From: Litorimonas sp.
GTDB lineage: Bacteria > Pseudomonadota > Alphaproteobacteria > Caulobacterales > Maricaulaceae
DNA length: 64,000 nt
Reading direction: 5' to 3'
Assembly: GCA_029936425.1 (NCBI GenBank)
Contig: JAPYSU010000010.1
Span: forward strand, 14,091 to 78,090
Below are positions 1 to 8,934 of this stretch, one piece after another. Positions within the stretch are counted from its first letter, which is position 1; each line of letters begins with the position of its first letter. The notes below the pieces were generated by a model. That model ran no database searches. It had not been told where the DNA came from and saw only the letters and a list, made by a program, of their open reading frames with translations. The translations under genes were made by a program, and so were the position numbers.

Positions 1-575
1 AGCTTTCCAATCTGTTCCGTCAGGCGAGAGAATATAAGCGCGCTATTCCAATTCTTGAACAGGCCGCGGCGTCCTCCGGAACAGCGAAGCTTTACGCTGA
101 CCTCGGCGAGGCCCTTTATAATGAAGGCCAATGCCAAAAAGCGGAAACGGCCTTTAAAGAGGCGATCAACCGCGGGTATGACTCCGGTAAATCCTGGATG
201 CTGATTGCAACCTGCCGCTATGAAACCACACAAACACAAGAACGCCTGACATGTGCCATGTCTCCTGAAGAGATGAACAATGCGCCGATTACCCGGAGCC
301 GTGCTTCTGCCATTGACGCTTTTTCAAATGTGCCGGCCTCTTCTCGTGAAAACCGGAATGCCAAAAAATGGATTACTTTCATTCGGGCCGAGCGGGACGC
401 GCTTGAGCGCCGCTGTGAATTTGAAGCCAACATTGAAAAAGAGTTGTGCTTCCAGAAAATCAAAGGCGCTTACGACAATGAGATCTTTGCGGGCGAATTT
501 ATTCTCGAAGATCAAAACTGTATGAAGTTCAAGCCGGAATATGATGCCAAATATATCGTCAAAACGACTGGCTAA
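1..575 (+). CDS. TPR-repeat protein, 3' part only
   Basis: The reading frame is open from the left edge (first full codon at position 3) to a TAA at 573-575, so the gene starts outside the window. The visible 190 residues begin with helix-pair repeats of the tetratricopeptide kind (alternating AIPILEQAA, LYADLGEALY and AETAFKEAI segments), followed by a less repetitive C-terminal part. TPR repeats usually bind proteins; no enzyme motif is visible. In related genomes such proteins often follow TonB/ExbBD genes, but the upstream neighbour is not visible here. The first internal ATG, near 198, is not a plausible start because the repeat continues upstream of it. Confidence 0.75.
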   Translation, partial: LSNLFRQAREYKRAIPILEQAAASSGTAKLYADLGEALYNEGQCQKAETAFKEAINRGYDSGKSWMLIATCRYETTQTQERLTCAMSPEEMNNAPITRSRASAIDAFSNVPASSRENRNAKKWITFIRAERDALERRCEFEANIEKELCFQKIKGAYDNEIFAGEFILEDQNCMKFKPEYDAKYIVKTTG

Positions 576-600
576 CCTTCTACACATTTCAACTCAATAA

Positions 601-627
601 ACCCGGCCTCAGAGCCGGGTTTTTTTT
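601..627 (+). terminator. Rho-independent terminator after the TPR gene
   Basis: The stem ACCCGGC (601-607) pairs with GCCGGGT (614-620) around a six-base loop and is followed by a run of seven T. It lies 25 bases after the TPR gene stop and just before the end of the convergent oligopeptidase gene. Confidence 0.9.
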
Positions 628-644
628 ATTTGATCAAGTGAGAG

Positions 645-2801
645 TCAATCTTTTGCAGCTAATCCCACACAGGCCAGAGCGAAAGCATATTCCAAGGCCG
701 TTTCTTTCAGAGAGTCATATCGCCCGCTTTCGCCCTGATGACCGGCGTCCATATTGGTTTTAAGCAAAATCGGGGCGTCTCCATTTTGATATTCCCGCAA
801 TTTAGCCGCCCATTTCGCCGGCTCCCAATAAGTAACACGGGGGTCCGTGAGCCCCGCCGTGATAAGCGCGGGCGGATAGGCCTTATTTTCTATCTGATCG
901 TAAGGAGAGTAATCTGCGATGAGATCATAAGCTTGCGCGTCAAGAAGCGGATTTCCCCATTCCGGCCATTCCGGAGGCGTGAGAGGAAGGGTTTCATCCG
1001 ACATCGTATTGAGGACATCCACAAACGGCACTGCGGCAATAACGCCGGCAAACAGATCCGGCGATTGATTGAGGGCCGCGCCGACCAACATGCCGCCGGC
1101 CGAGCCGCCATGGGCTACGAGCTGTCCTTCAGATGAATATCCTTGGCTGCACAATCCTCGGCCTACATCGACAAAATCATTAAAGGTATTCATTTTCTTT
1201 TCGAGCTTTCCGTTGAGATACCACTGATAGCCTTTCGACATGCCGCCCCGAATATGGGCAATGGCATAGATAAAACCTCGGTCGACGAGCGAAAGGATGG
1301 TTGTCCGGAACGCGGCCGGAATCGTGATGCCGTAAGATCCATATCCATAAAGAAGCAGAGGCGCGGTGCCGTCCATGGGCGTATCGGCGCGGCTTAAAAG
1401 TGTGACAGGTATCTGCTCGCCGTCTCTCGCCGTAATATTGACTCGCTCTGTTTTATAGTCAGACGGCTCATGTCCGCTCGGCACGATTTGGGTTTTGACC
1501 AGAACGCGCTTCCGCGTTTCCATATTATAGGTGAAGACCTGTGACGGTGTCGTGGGGGAGGCATAAGAAAAATAAAGCCGGTCCGTGGCATATTCATAGC
1601 CGGACATGAGGCCGAGGGAGTAGGCAGGCTCCTCCATCATGATGGCATGTTCTTCTCCGCTGCGCATGTCCCGAATAACGAGACGGGGCAGAGCGTTTTC
1701 CCGCTCAAGCCGGACAAGAAAATGTTCAAAGGCTTCTAGTCCGAGAATGAGTGTGCCGGGCTTGTGCGGGATAAACTCGGCCCAGCTCTCGGACGGACCT
1801 CTTTCTTCGACCACCATTACCTGAAAATCGACGGCGTCATCGGCATTGGTCAAAATATAAGTTCGCTCGCCCTGATCGTGAAGGCTATATTCGAGGCCCT
1901 CTACACGTTCGGCGAAACAGAGAGGCGGCGCCTCAGGATTATTGGCCGGAACGCGCCAAATTTCAGACGTGGTATGATTGTGCGCGCTGATTTCAATATT
2001 CGCCATGTCATCGGACGTGCCGACGCTGACAAAAAAGCCGGGGTCGCTTTCTTTGTAGATAAGCTCGGGTTTTACCTCTTTGTTGAAAATATCCTGACGA
2101 AAAACCGCATAGGGGCGCTGATTTTCATCGCGCTCGACCCAGTAAAGGGTTTGAGAGTCCTCCGCCCAGACCAGCGCGCCGGCGGCCTGATCAATTGAAG
2201 TGACAAATGCCTCTTCCTCTAATTTTTCCTTACTTCCTAGCCTACGTAGGAAAACTTTGTAATTTTCGGACCCTTTGCCGTCCACGCCATAGGCGAGCCA
2301 ATTGTGGTCCGGACTGTGGGATACGGAGCCAAGATCGAAATAGCCGGGGTAGTTTTTCGAAAGAGCTTCCGCGTCCAGCACCACTTCCGATTTCTTTAAA
2401 ATGGCATCTGTTAAAACGACTGGGACTTTGGGGTTTTCCTGCCAGACCCGGGCGTAAATACCGTGCTCGTCTCCGGTGCGGTAATGATGAAAATAGGCCC
2501 AATTTCCGTCGGGCAATGGGGTGCTGGCCGCTTCCGGCTCCAGACGGGCTTTCAATTCCTCGAATATGCTGTCTTTCAACTTTTCATAAGGGGCTAAAAG
2601 CGCTTCGGTATAACTGTTTTCGGCCTCAAGATGCGCTCTGATGCCAGCATCAAGTTTCGACGGGTCGCGCATGACCGTTTGCCAGTTCTCATCCTTCATC
2701 CAGGCGTAATCATCAATGCGGCTCCGTCCGAGCTGATCAATGGTTAGTGGACGTTTCTCGGCCTTGGGCGGAGTTGCAGAAGATTTGAAGATTTGAGGCA
2801 T
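645..2801 (-). CDS. ptrB: Oligopeptidase B (prolyl oligopeptidase family S9A)
   Basis: A serine peptidase that cleaves short peptides after basic residues, probably cytoplasmic since no signal peptide is seen. The N-terminal beta-propeller half (DYAWMKDENW and later repeats) precedes an alpha/beta hydrolase domain with the nucleophile serine in HGGSAGGML, the acid in GLTDPRV and the histidine in MDAGHQGESGR. The open frame runs back to 3170, but the start at 2801 (MPQIFKSS) is preferred: it gives 718 residues, close to the usual 690-710, and it avoids overlapping the divergent DUF2336 gene at 3001. The extra upstream residues look like read-through of a GC-rich promoter region. Confidence 0.9.
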   Translation of the reverse strand: MPQIFKSSATPPKAEKRPLTIDQLGRSRIDDYAWMKDENWQTVMRDPSKLDAGIRAHLEAENSYTEALLAPYEKLKDSIFEELKARLEPEAASTPLPDGNWAYFHHYRTGDEHGIYARVWQENPKVPVVLTDAILKKSEVVLDAEALSKNYPGYFDLGSVSHSPDHNWLAYGVDGKGSENYKVFLRRLGSKEKLEEEAFVTSIDQAAGALVWAEDSQTLYWVERDENQRPYAVFRQDIFNKEVKPELIYKESDPGFFVSVGTSDDMANIEISAHNHTTSEIWRVPANNPEAPPLCFAERVEGLEYSLHDQGERTYILTNADDAVDFQVMVVEERGPSESWAEFIPHKPGTLILGLEAFEHFLVRLERENALPRLVIRDMRSGEEHAIMMEEPAYSLGLMSGYEYATDRLYFSYASPTTPSQVFTYNMETRKRVLVKTQIVPSGHEPSDYKTERVNITARDGEQIPVTLLSRADTPMDGTAPLLLYGYGSYGITIPAAFRTTILSLVDRGFIYAIAHIRGGMSKGYQWYLNGKLEKKMNTFNDFVDVGRGLCSQGYSSEGQLVAHGGSAGGMLVGAALNQSPDLFAGVIAAVPFVDVLNTMSDETLPLTPPEWPEWGNPLLDAQAYDLIADYSPYDQIENKAYPPALITAGLTDPRVTYWEPAKWAAKLREYQNGDAPILLKTNMDAGHQGESGRYDSLKETALEYAFALACVGLAAKD

Positions 2802-3000
2802 ATAATCTGTCCGTTTTTTTTCTTTCCGCCTAGCCAATGGCATGAATGGCATCAACTGCGAAGCATGTTCTGAAGGCAGATTTGGCAGTGATATCCGCAG
2901 AGAAAAAAAGTCACGCTTGGTTAACGGGTTTTGACTAGTCTGCCGGGCAGAGCGTCCTGCGGCAAGGAGTCTGTGCCAGGACGCAGGAGAGTTTTCGTTT

Positions 3001-4287
3001 ATGGTATCCATGCCGGCACAGTCACGCAAAATGCGCTCAGACCTGCCCCCGCTCAAGGATTCGGGGAGCCTGTCCGGTGAGGGCCCGACCCTGCAAGAAG
3101 TTGTCTCAAAGCCGGATGAAGGAAATACGCGCCGCCAGCTTGCCAAACGCTTGGCAGACGTGATTTGCATTCCCGCCAGTCAATTGACTCCGCAAGAACG
3201 GCATATGGCCGGAGATGTTCTGGTAGAGCTTTTGCGCGATGCGGATATTGATGTCCGCGAAAGTGTTGCCAAGCGGCTGGTTATGCTGAACGAAGCGCCG
3301 CGCACCATTCTGGTTATACTGGCAAAAGACGATATTCGTGTTGCCAAGCATATTCTCGAAAACAGCCTGTCCCTGACAGATAGTGACTTGATCCAGGTCG
3401 CCCAGAAAGTGTCTGCCGTGCACCGCAAGGTTATCGCGCAGAGACGCAAGCTTTCGGACTCCGTAGTTGATGCGCTTGTTCAGTTTTTGGAAGAAGACGT
3501 TGTTGAAACCCTTTTGAAAAATACGGGCGCCGAATTTAGCGAAACCGCCTTGCAGCGAATTTTGACCATATCGCGGAGCCATAATCCTTACGTCAATTTG
3601 CTCAACCGCCGCGAAGAGCTTCGGCCAAGTCATGGGCTGACCATGTTCTGGTGGGCAGACCGGGCGACCCGTCGCCGTATTCTCCACCGGTTTGCGGTCA
3701 CGCGATCTGTTTTGCAGGAGAGCTGCAATGACTTATTCCCCGAGGCCGCCAAAGAAGGCTGGCAGGATGCGGGCGTCAGAAAAGCTCTGCAATTCGTGGA
3801 GCGTCGTCAACGCAATCGCGCCGCCATTGCCCGAAGTGATTTTGACAGTCTGGAAAGCGCAATAGATATTGCCGCTCAAAGTGGTTTGACGAAAACACTG
3901 ATTGAAGAAATTTCCTATATGTCCGGTATTAAACCGGCGACAGGCGCGCAAATTTTGACCGATATGGGAGGCGAAGCGCTTGCCGTGTTATGCAAATCCA
4001 CTGGATTGAAACGCGACATGCTCGAGAAACTCTGGCGCGCCGTCTATCGTCCGCCAGAGGATGAAATGGAACAGCAACATCCGCATCTGACCCGCGTTAT
4101 CGAAGCCTATGATGTGATCTCAACGGATAAGGCGCAGACAGTTTTACGCTATTGGAACTGGTCACTTACCTCGTCCTTGAATGAAGATGTTCTGCGATAT
4201 ATCAAAAACGGCGTGATTCCCCGCGAGGAAGAACACGGCGCCGCCGCGATCACAGCCGCGCTGGTTTTTGGGCATCGTAAAGGCTGA
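3001..4287 (+). CDS. DUF2336 domain protein
   Basis: The 428-residue product matches the pattern of the alphaproteobacterial DUF2336 family: alpha-helical HEAT-like repeats at the N-terminal side (QLAKRLADV, DVRESVAKRLVML) and a conserved stretch around MFWWADRATRRRIL. No signal peptide or membrane segment is visible. The function of the family is not established. The start at 3001 has AGGAG at 2985-2989; an ATG nine bases later is an alternative. It is transcribed divergently from oligopeptidase B, and the antiporter operon follows after about 155 bases. Confidence 0.8.
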   Translation: MVSMPAQSRKMRSDLPPLKDSGSLSGEGPTLQEVVSKPDEGNTRRQLAKRLADVICIPASQLTPQERHMAGDVLVELLRDADIDVRESVAKRLVMLNEAPRTILVILAKDDIRVAKHILENSLSLTDSDLIQVAQKVSAVHRKVIAQRRKLSDSVVDALVQFLEEDVVETLLKNTGAEFSETALQRILTISRSHNPYVNLLNRREELRPSHGLTMFWWADRATRRRILHRFAVTRSVLQESCNDLFPEAAKEGWQDAGVRKALQFVERRQRNRAAIARSDFDSLESAIDIAAQSGLTKTLIEEISYMSGIKPATGAQILTDMGGEALAVLCKSTGLKRDMLEKLWRAVYRPPEDEMEQQHPHLTRVIEAYDVISTDKAQTVLRYWNWSLTSSLNEDVLRYIKNGVIPREEEHGAAAITAALVFGHRKG

Positions 4288-4443
4288 CCCAGACCTAATT
4301 CCTGCGCCTTTGTGATTAATCCACAAAACATTTACATAACCAAGCCCTGTTTGTCCTTTAAATGAGGAATGTGGCCCTTTAAGACCGTGTCTGAGTGTAG
4401 ATGGTGACATCCGAAACATTTGGGCGAGGGAGCGCTATACGGC

Positions 4444-4950
4444 GTGATAAAACATAGTCTCATATTAATAGCTGCCTTATCCGTCACATGGCTGACGCTG
4501 TCAGGCTATTTCAAGCCCATGCTGCTGACTTTGGGCGTTATCTCGATTCTCTTCGTGATTGGTCTCACATTGCGTATGAGTATCCCTGACCGGGAAACGG
4601 CCCCCTATCTTTCTGTCCCGAGAACGCTTGCTTATTTTATCTGGCTTTTCAAAGAGATTATCAAAGCAAATGTTCAGGTTGTACGCGCCGTGCTTAATCC
4701 GGATATGCTTGTCTCCCCGACCCTGACAAAAATTCCGCTCTCGCAAGAAAATGACCTCAGCAAAGTGATGTTCGCCAATTCGATAACGCTCACACCGGGA
4801 ACGGTCAGCGTGATGATGCAGGAAGACCATATTCTGGTTCATGCCTTGCTGAATGAAATGAGCGCACCGGAAGATTTTCGCGAAATGGGGGTACGGTCTG
4901 CCAAGTCGGTTGGAGAAAATATAAATCAGAGCGAGCAGGCGGGTTCATGA
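4444..4950 (+). CDS. mnhE: Mrp/Mnh antiporter subunit E
   Basis: A membrane subunit of a multisubunit cation/proton antiporter. Two hydrophobic segments lie near the N-terminus (LILIAALSVTWLTLSGYF and the following LLTLGVISILFVIGLTL), followed by a soluble part with the family pattern NSITLTPGTVSV and a histidine soon after. The chosen start is GTG at 4444, with GAGGGAG at 4425-4431 upstream; a TTG at 4420 in the same frame is the longer alternative. It is the first gene of the operon and its stop overlaps the start of mnhF. Confidence 0.88.
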   Translation: MIKHSLILIAALSVTWLTLSGYFKPMLLTLGVISILFVIGLTLRMSIPDRETAPYLSVPRTLAYFIWLFKEIIKANVQVVRAVLNPDMLVSPTLTKIPLSQENDLSKVMFANSITLTPGTVSVMMQEDHILVHALLNEMSAPEDFREMGVRSAKSVGENINQSEQAGS

Positions 4951-5258
4951 GCGTTGCACTGGGGTATATCTTCCTGAGCGCGGCATTTCTGATTGTCGTT
5001 TCCATGGTCATGATGCTCGCACGTCTTATCGGCGGGCCAACGCTTTATGACCGCCTCCTGGCGCTGAATTCTTTCGGAACCAAAACCGTTCTTTTTCTCT
5101 GCGTATTCTGTTTCATTATCGACCGTCCCGACGGGGTGGATATCGCCTTGCTTTATGCCTTGATGAATTTCATCGCGACGATCGCGGTTCTCAAATTTTT
5201 CAATTACAAGGCTCTAAATGTCCGCTTGCTGGCCGATCCGGAAGGGGAGGGCGAATAA
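4947..5258 (+). CDS. mnhF: Mrp/Mnh antiporter subunit F
   Basis: A 103-residue protein with three hydrophobic segments and the MrpF signature (MMLARLIGGPTLYDRLLALN). MrpF is a small integral membrane subunit thought to take part in cation handling. The ATG at 4947 overlaps the TGA of mnhE by four bases, and its TAA shares one base with the mnhG ATG, so the three genes are translationally coupled. Confidence 0.88.
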   Translation: MSVALGYIFLSAAFLIVVSMVMMLARLIGGPTLYDRLLALNSFGTKTVLFLCVFCFIIDRPDGVDIALLYALMNFIATIAVLKFFNYKALNVRLLADPEGEGE

Positions 5259-5674
5259 TGAGTCTTTTCTTGATGATTCTAGCCGCCGCCCCCGCCGTGG
5301 CCGAAACAGCCGGACAGTCAGGCCCGCATATTGACTGGCTGTTTTTTCTGAGGTTCCTTTTAACGACAGCCTCTTTGGCAGCAGGGATATTTTTTGTTTT
5401 GGCTGGCACATTTGGCGTGCTGCGCCTCCCGGATTTTTACACCCGTTTACATGCGGCAGGCATGACGGATACGCTTGGGGCAGAACTCATTCTTTTGGGA
5501 TTGATAATCCAATCCGGCGTCTCCCAAATGTCGCTCAAACTGATGCTGGTAGGTTTCCTTCTTTTGGTGACCAGCCCGACGGCGACACATGCGGTTGCGC
5601 ACGCGGCTTATAAAGCCGGTTTGAAGCCTGTTTTGGGGCGTTATCAGGCTCCGTCTCTGGACGAGGACAGCTAG
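5258..5674 (+). CDS. mnhG: Mrp/Mnh antiporter subunit G
   Basis: A 138-residue membrane protein with the MrpG/PhaG pattern FFVLAGTFGVLRLPDFYTRL followed by HAAGMTDTLGAELILLG. About three membrane spans are visible. The N-terminal 30 residues (from SLFLMILAAAPAVAE) are longer than in typical MrpG and resemble a signal peptide or an extra span. The start shares a base with the mnhF stop (TAATG). Confidence 0.87.
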   Translation: MSLFLMILAAAPAVAETAGQSGPHIDWLFFLRFLLTTASLAAGIFFVLAGTFGVLRLPDFYTRLHAAGMTDTLGAELILLGLIIQSGVSQMSLKLMLVGFLLLVTSPTATHAVAHAAYKAGLKPVLGRYQAPSLDEDS

Positions 5675-6454
5675 ATGTTCGCCGCCGCCACTTTCACGCC
5701 TCCAACGCTGTTATTGGACATCAGCCTGATGGCCATTCTGGTCATTGTGGCCGTGTCTATCGTGAGGATGCGGAGCCTGTTTGGTATCGTTATGCTGCAG
5801 GGCGTTTACTCACTCGTAAGCGCCGCCTGGTTTGTCAGCCTCGATGCGGTTGATGTGGCCTTTACGGAGGCGGCAGTGGGCGCAGGTGTTTCAACCGTGC
5901 TCATGCTTGCGGCCATGCTGCTGGCGGACCGCAAATCCGCGCCTGTTCCATTGTCAAAACAATGGGGCCCCTTGCTCATAGTCGTATTTGTCGGTCTGGC
6001 GATGTTCTATGCGATTGGCGATATGCCCGCTTATGGCGATGCAAATTCTCCGGCGAATAGCTATGTCGGGATGGACTATATGGAGCGAACCGCCGAAGAA
6101 ATTCACATTCCGAATGTCGTTACGGCGGTGCTCGCCAGCTATCGGGGCTATGATACGTTCGGCGAGGCGGTTGTTATTTTTTCGGCCGGGTTGGGCGTTT
6201 TGCTTCTCTTGGGCCTGAATGGAAATGCGGGCCGCTGGAGAGCGGAATGTCAGGGGACGCGCGTCTCTACGCCTTCCGCGCCTTCTGCCAGCACAAGCCG
6301 GACATCTCCTGCGGAAGCGCCGAAGGGAGAGGCTGCCACAGCCAAAAGTCCGCCGAAAAAAACGACCGCCAAAAAAGCGCCTCCAAAGAAAGCGTCTCCA
6401 AAGAAAGCGTCTGGGGCAAAAAAGACACCGAAAACGTCAGGGAAGGGCAAGTAA
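5675..6454 (+). CDS. DUF4040/MbhD-E-like antiporter subunit with lysine-rich tail
   Basis: Residues 1-about 190 are hydrophobic and resemble the DUF4040 region that in MrpA forms its C-terminal part and in Mbh/Mrp-like complexes is a separate subunit (VDVAFTEAAVGAGVSTVLML, then YDTFGEAVVIFSAGLGVLLLLG). The last 60 or so residues are different: Ser/Ala/Pro-rich and then packed with lysine in repeats such as KKAPPKKASPKKAS, ending GKGK, like the tail of a histone H1-like protein. It starts directly after the mnhG stop and ends directly before mnhB. The tail is in frame with a clean stop, so it is probably real. Its role is unknown. Confidence 0.82.
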   Translation: MFAAATFTPPTLLLDISLMAILVIVAVSIVRMRSLFGIVMLQGVYSLVSAAWFVSLDAVDVAFTEAAVGAGVSTVLMLAAMLLADRKSAPVPLSKQWGPLLIVVFVGLAMFYAIGDMPAYGDANSPANSYVGMDYMERTAEEIHIPNVVTAVLASYRGYDTFGEAVVIFSAGLGVLLLLGLNGNAGRWRAECQGTRVSTPSAPSASTSRTSPAEAPKGEAATAKSPPKKTTAKKAPPKKASPKKASGAKKTPKTSGKGK

Positions 6455-6937
6455 ATGGCTGATCCCAAGACTGATATGAAAACTGAAAATCTGGAACCCC
6501 GTGATCCGCATGTCGTTCTGCGCGTCATTGCCAAATTCCTCATTCCCTTGATTGCGCTCTTTGCTCTTTATGTTCAATTCCACGGCGATTACGGGCCAGG
6601 CGGCGGATTTCAGGCTGGCGTTATCATGGCGTCTTCCGTTATTCTTTATGCTTTGATTTTCGGGCTGGATGCGGCCAAGCAAGCCTTTCCGCCAAGCTGG
6701 ATCCGCATCGGAATGTCACTCGGCGTTCTGATTTACGGCGGGACAGGTGTGCTGGCCTGGCTACTCGGCGGTGAGTTTCTGAATTATTCCGTCCTCGCCC
6801 ATGATGCCAGCCATGGTCAGCATTACGGCATTCTGGCTGTTGAACTCGGTATTTTAATAACCGTGACAACCGTCATGATTGCGATTTTTTACGCTTTTGG
6901 CTCTCGCCAACCTGAAACGTCCGAGGAAGATTGGTAA
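6455..6937 (+). CDS. mnhB: Mrp/Mnh antiporter subunit B
   Basis: A 160-residue membrane protein with the MnhB domain: VLRVIAKFLIPLIALFALYV, then the family motif HGDYGPGGGFQAGVIMAS. Four membrane spans are visible. The ATG follows the DUF4040 gene stop without a gap. The TAA shares one base with the mnhC ATG. Confidence 0.9.
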   Translation: MADPKTDMKTENLEPRDPHVVLRVIAKFLIPLIALFALYVQFHGDYGPGGGFQAGVIMASSVILYALIFGLDAAKQAFPPSWIRIGMSLGVLIYGGTGVLAWLLGGEFLNYSVLAHDASHGQHYGILAVELGILITVTTVMIAIFYAFGSRQPETSEEDW

Positions 6938-7377
6938 TGATAGCCGATATTTTCGAACAATATAATTATGCGATCGTTATCATCCTGATGATGACGGGGC
7001 TGTATGTTGTGTTTTCTTCCCGCAACCTTATCAAGAAACTGGTCGGTCTTTCGATATTTCAGACATCGGTTTTCCTCCTCTATATCAGCATCGCCAAAGT
7101 GGCAGGCGGTCAGCCGCCGATACTGGTCGGCGATCATGGAGGCCATGGCGGAGCTGAAACAGAGGTTCTATACTCCAACCCGCTTCCGCATGTGTTGATC
7201 CTGACCGCTATTGTGGTTGGTGTTGCGACATTGGCTATTGGACTGTCGCTCGTCGTGCGGGTTCGCGAAGTCTATAAAACCATAGAAGAAGACGAGATAG
7301 ACGCTTTGGATTATGCCTATAATCTTGAAGGCACGGGGGAAACCTCTCCGGCTCCGGAAACAGGAGCGAAACCATAA
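6937..7377 (+). CDS. mnhC: Mrp/Mnh antiporter subunit C (NuoK-like)
   Basis: A NuoK-like three-span membrane protein of 146 residues (YNYAIVIILMMTGLYVVFSS, then KKLVGLSIFQTSVFLLYISI, then HVLILTAIVVGVATLAIGLS). A histidine-rich insert (GDHGGHGGAE) precedes the third span. The start at ATG 6937 shares a base with the mnhB stop and has GAGGAAGA at 6923-6930; a TTG six bases upstream is in frame but less likely. Confidence 0.9.
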   Translation: MIADIFEQYNYAIVIILMMTGLYVVFSSRNLIKKLVGLSIFQTSVFLLYISIAKVAGGQPPILVGDHGGHGGAETEVLYSNPLPHVLILTAIVVGVATLAIGLSLVVRVREVYKTIEEDEIDALDYAYNLEGTGETSPAPETGAKP

Positions 7378-8930
7378 TGGATCTGAGTCTTTACATGCCG
7401 GAATGGCTGCTGACCCATGGCGCGGCCTTTCTTATCGCCCTGCCGCTTTTAATGGCCGCGATTACGGCCATTTTGCCGAGCCGAAAGTTTGTGTGGTGGA
7501 CGACGAGTTTTATTACCTTGATTTTGGCTGTGACAGCCCTGGCTTTGGCTCAATTCGAAGTCGCCAATGGGGTGAGTATTTATGAGATGGGCGGGTGGGC
7601 CCCGCCTCACGGAATTTCGCTCAAGATTGACGCGCTTTCAGCGCCGCTGCTCGTCCTTATTTCTGTCATGGCCCTGGTCACTATGTTTTACGCCATGCCC
7701 GCCACGCTGGCAGAGATAGAGCCCAAGAAACGCGCGCCTTATTATGCGGCTTTCCTGCTTTGTATCGCCGGCCTGCTGGGCATGGTCGTGACAGAAGATG
7801 CGTTTAATGTTTTCGTCTTTCTCGAAGTCAGTTCGATTTCCACCTATGTTCTGGTGGCTTTAGGCGCGAGCCGCGACAGACGGGCCTTGGTAGCGGCCTA
7901 TAATTATCTCATTCTCGGCTCTATAGGGGCCACGTTTTTCGTCATTGGGGTCGGGTTTCTGTATATGGAAACCGGCACGCTCAACATGGCGGACATGGCC
8001 CGTATCCTGACGGAGCTGGACGGGGGCTCTCGTGTCTCCATGGTCGCTTTTGGATTTATTATTGTCGGCCTGGGGCTCAAGCTTGCCATGTTCCCGCTGC
8101 ATACCTGGCTGCCGGGGGCCTATGCTTATGCGCCCACGCAGGTCACGTCTTTCCTCGCGTCAACAGCAACCAAAGCCGCGCTTTACCTCTTGCTGCGTTT
8201 TACATTCTTCGTTTTCAATCCGGATTTCGCTTATGTCGATGCGGTTCTGATCTTCCTGATTTTTGGACTTGGTATAGTCGGAATGATCTTTGCCTCACTG
8301 CAGGCCATTTTCCAAACCGATGCGCGCCGTATGCTAGCCTATTCATCGGTCGGCCAGGTCGGCTATATGTTGCTCGGGATCGGTATCGCCACAACTGCCA
8401 GCCTCAGCGCCGCCTATCTTCACCTTATCAATCATGCCGTTATCAAAGGCGGATTATTCCTGGCGCTCGGCGCCATGTGGTACCGCTTCGGTATTACGCG
8501 CGTTGACGATTTCAGAGGACTGTCCCGGACTATGCCCTGGACGATGGGCGCGTTTACGCTTTGCGGCTTCTCGCTCATCGGCGTTCCATTTACCGCCGGC
8601 TTCGTCTCCAAAGTCGCTTTGGCGCAGTCCGCCGCCGCCGGAGGCTATTGGTGGGCCGTCGGCTTCATCATGATTAGCTCTATTTTGGCGGTTATCTATA
8701 TTGGACGAATTCTGATGATTGCCTATTTCCGCGCCCCACCGGAAATTGACGGAAAACCTTGCGTTCGAAATGAAGCGCCGATGATGATGCTTCTGCCTAT
8801 GTGGGCGATGGCTGTTCTGTCGATTGCCATTGGGATGAATATTTTCGGCGCGTCAGATATACTTGTCGGGGCGTCGGAACGAGCCGCAGAATTGCTGACT
8901 GGAACACCTCTTACTGGAATAGGGGGGTAA
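7377..8930 (+). CDS. mnhD: Mrp/Mnh antiporter subunit D, copy 1
   Basis: A 517-residue proton-translocating subunit of the NuoL/M/N-MrpA/D superfamily with about 14 membrane helices. Visible landmarks are the glutamate in FNVFVFLEVSSIS, the lysine-containing helix GLGLKLAMFPLHTWLPGAY and the broken helix around LINHAVIKGGLFL. All are known proton-path positions of the family. The ATG shares a base with the mnhC stop. Four bases separate it from a second D-like gene. Confidence 0.9.
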   Translation: MDLSLYMPEWLLTHGAAFLIALPLLMAAITAILPSRKFVWWTTSFITLILAVTALALAQFEVANGVSIYEMGGWAPPHGISLKIDALSAPLLVLISVMALVTMFYAMPATLAEIEPKKRAPYYAAFLLCIAGLLGMVVTEDAFNVFVFLEVSSISTYVLVALGASRDRRALVAAYNYLILGSIGATFFVIGVGFLYMETGTLNMADMARILTELDGGSRVSMVAFGFIIVGLGLKLAMFPLHTWLPGAYAYAPTQVTSFLASTATKAALYLLLRFTFFVFNPDFAYVDAVLIFLIFGLGIVGMIFASLQAIFQTDARRMLAYSSVGQVGYMLLGIGIATTASLSAAYLHLINHAVIKGGLFLALGAMWYRFGITRVDDFRGLSRTMPWTMGAFTLCGFSLIGVPFTAGFVSKVALAQSAAAGGYWWAVGFIMISSILAVIYIGRILMIAYFRAPPEIDGKPCVRNEAPMMMLLPMWAMAVLSIAIGMNIFGASDILVGASERAAELLTGTPLTGIGG

Positions 8931-8934
8931 GGTC

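Noticed and set aside
2802..3170. N-terminal extension of oligopeptidase B
   Set aside because: It would overlap the start of the divergent DUF2336 gene and has no similarity to the family; 718 residues is already full length.
6219..6479. Arg-rich small protein in a second frame over the lysine-rich tail
   Set aside because: It is the AAG/AAA-rich tail of the DUF4040 gene read in another frame; no start signal of its own.
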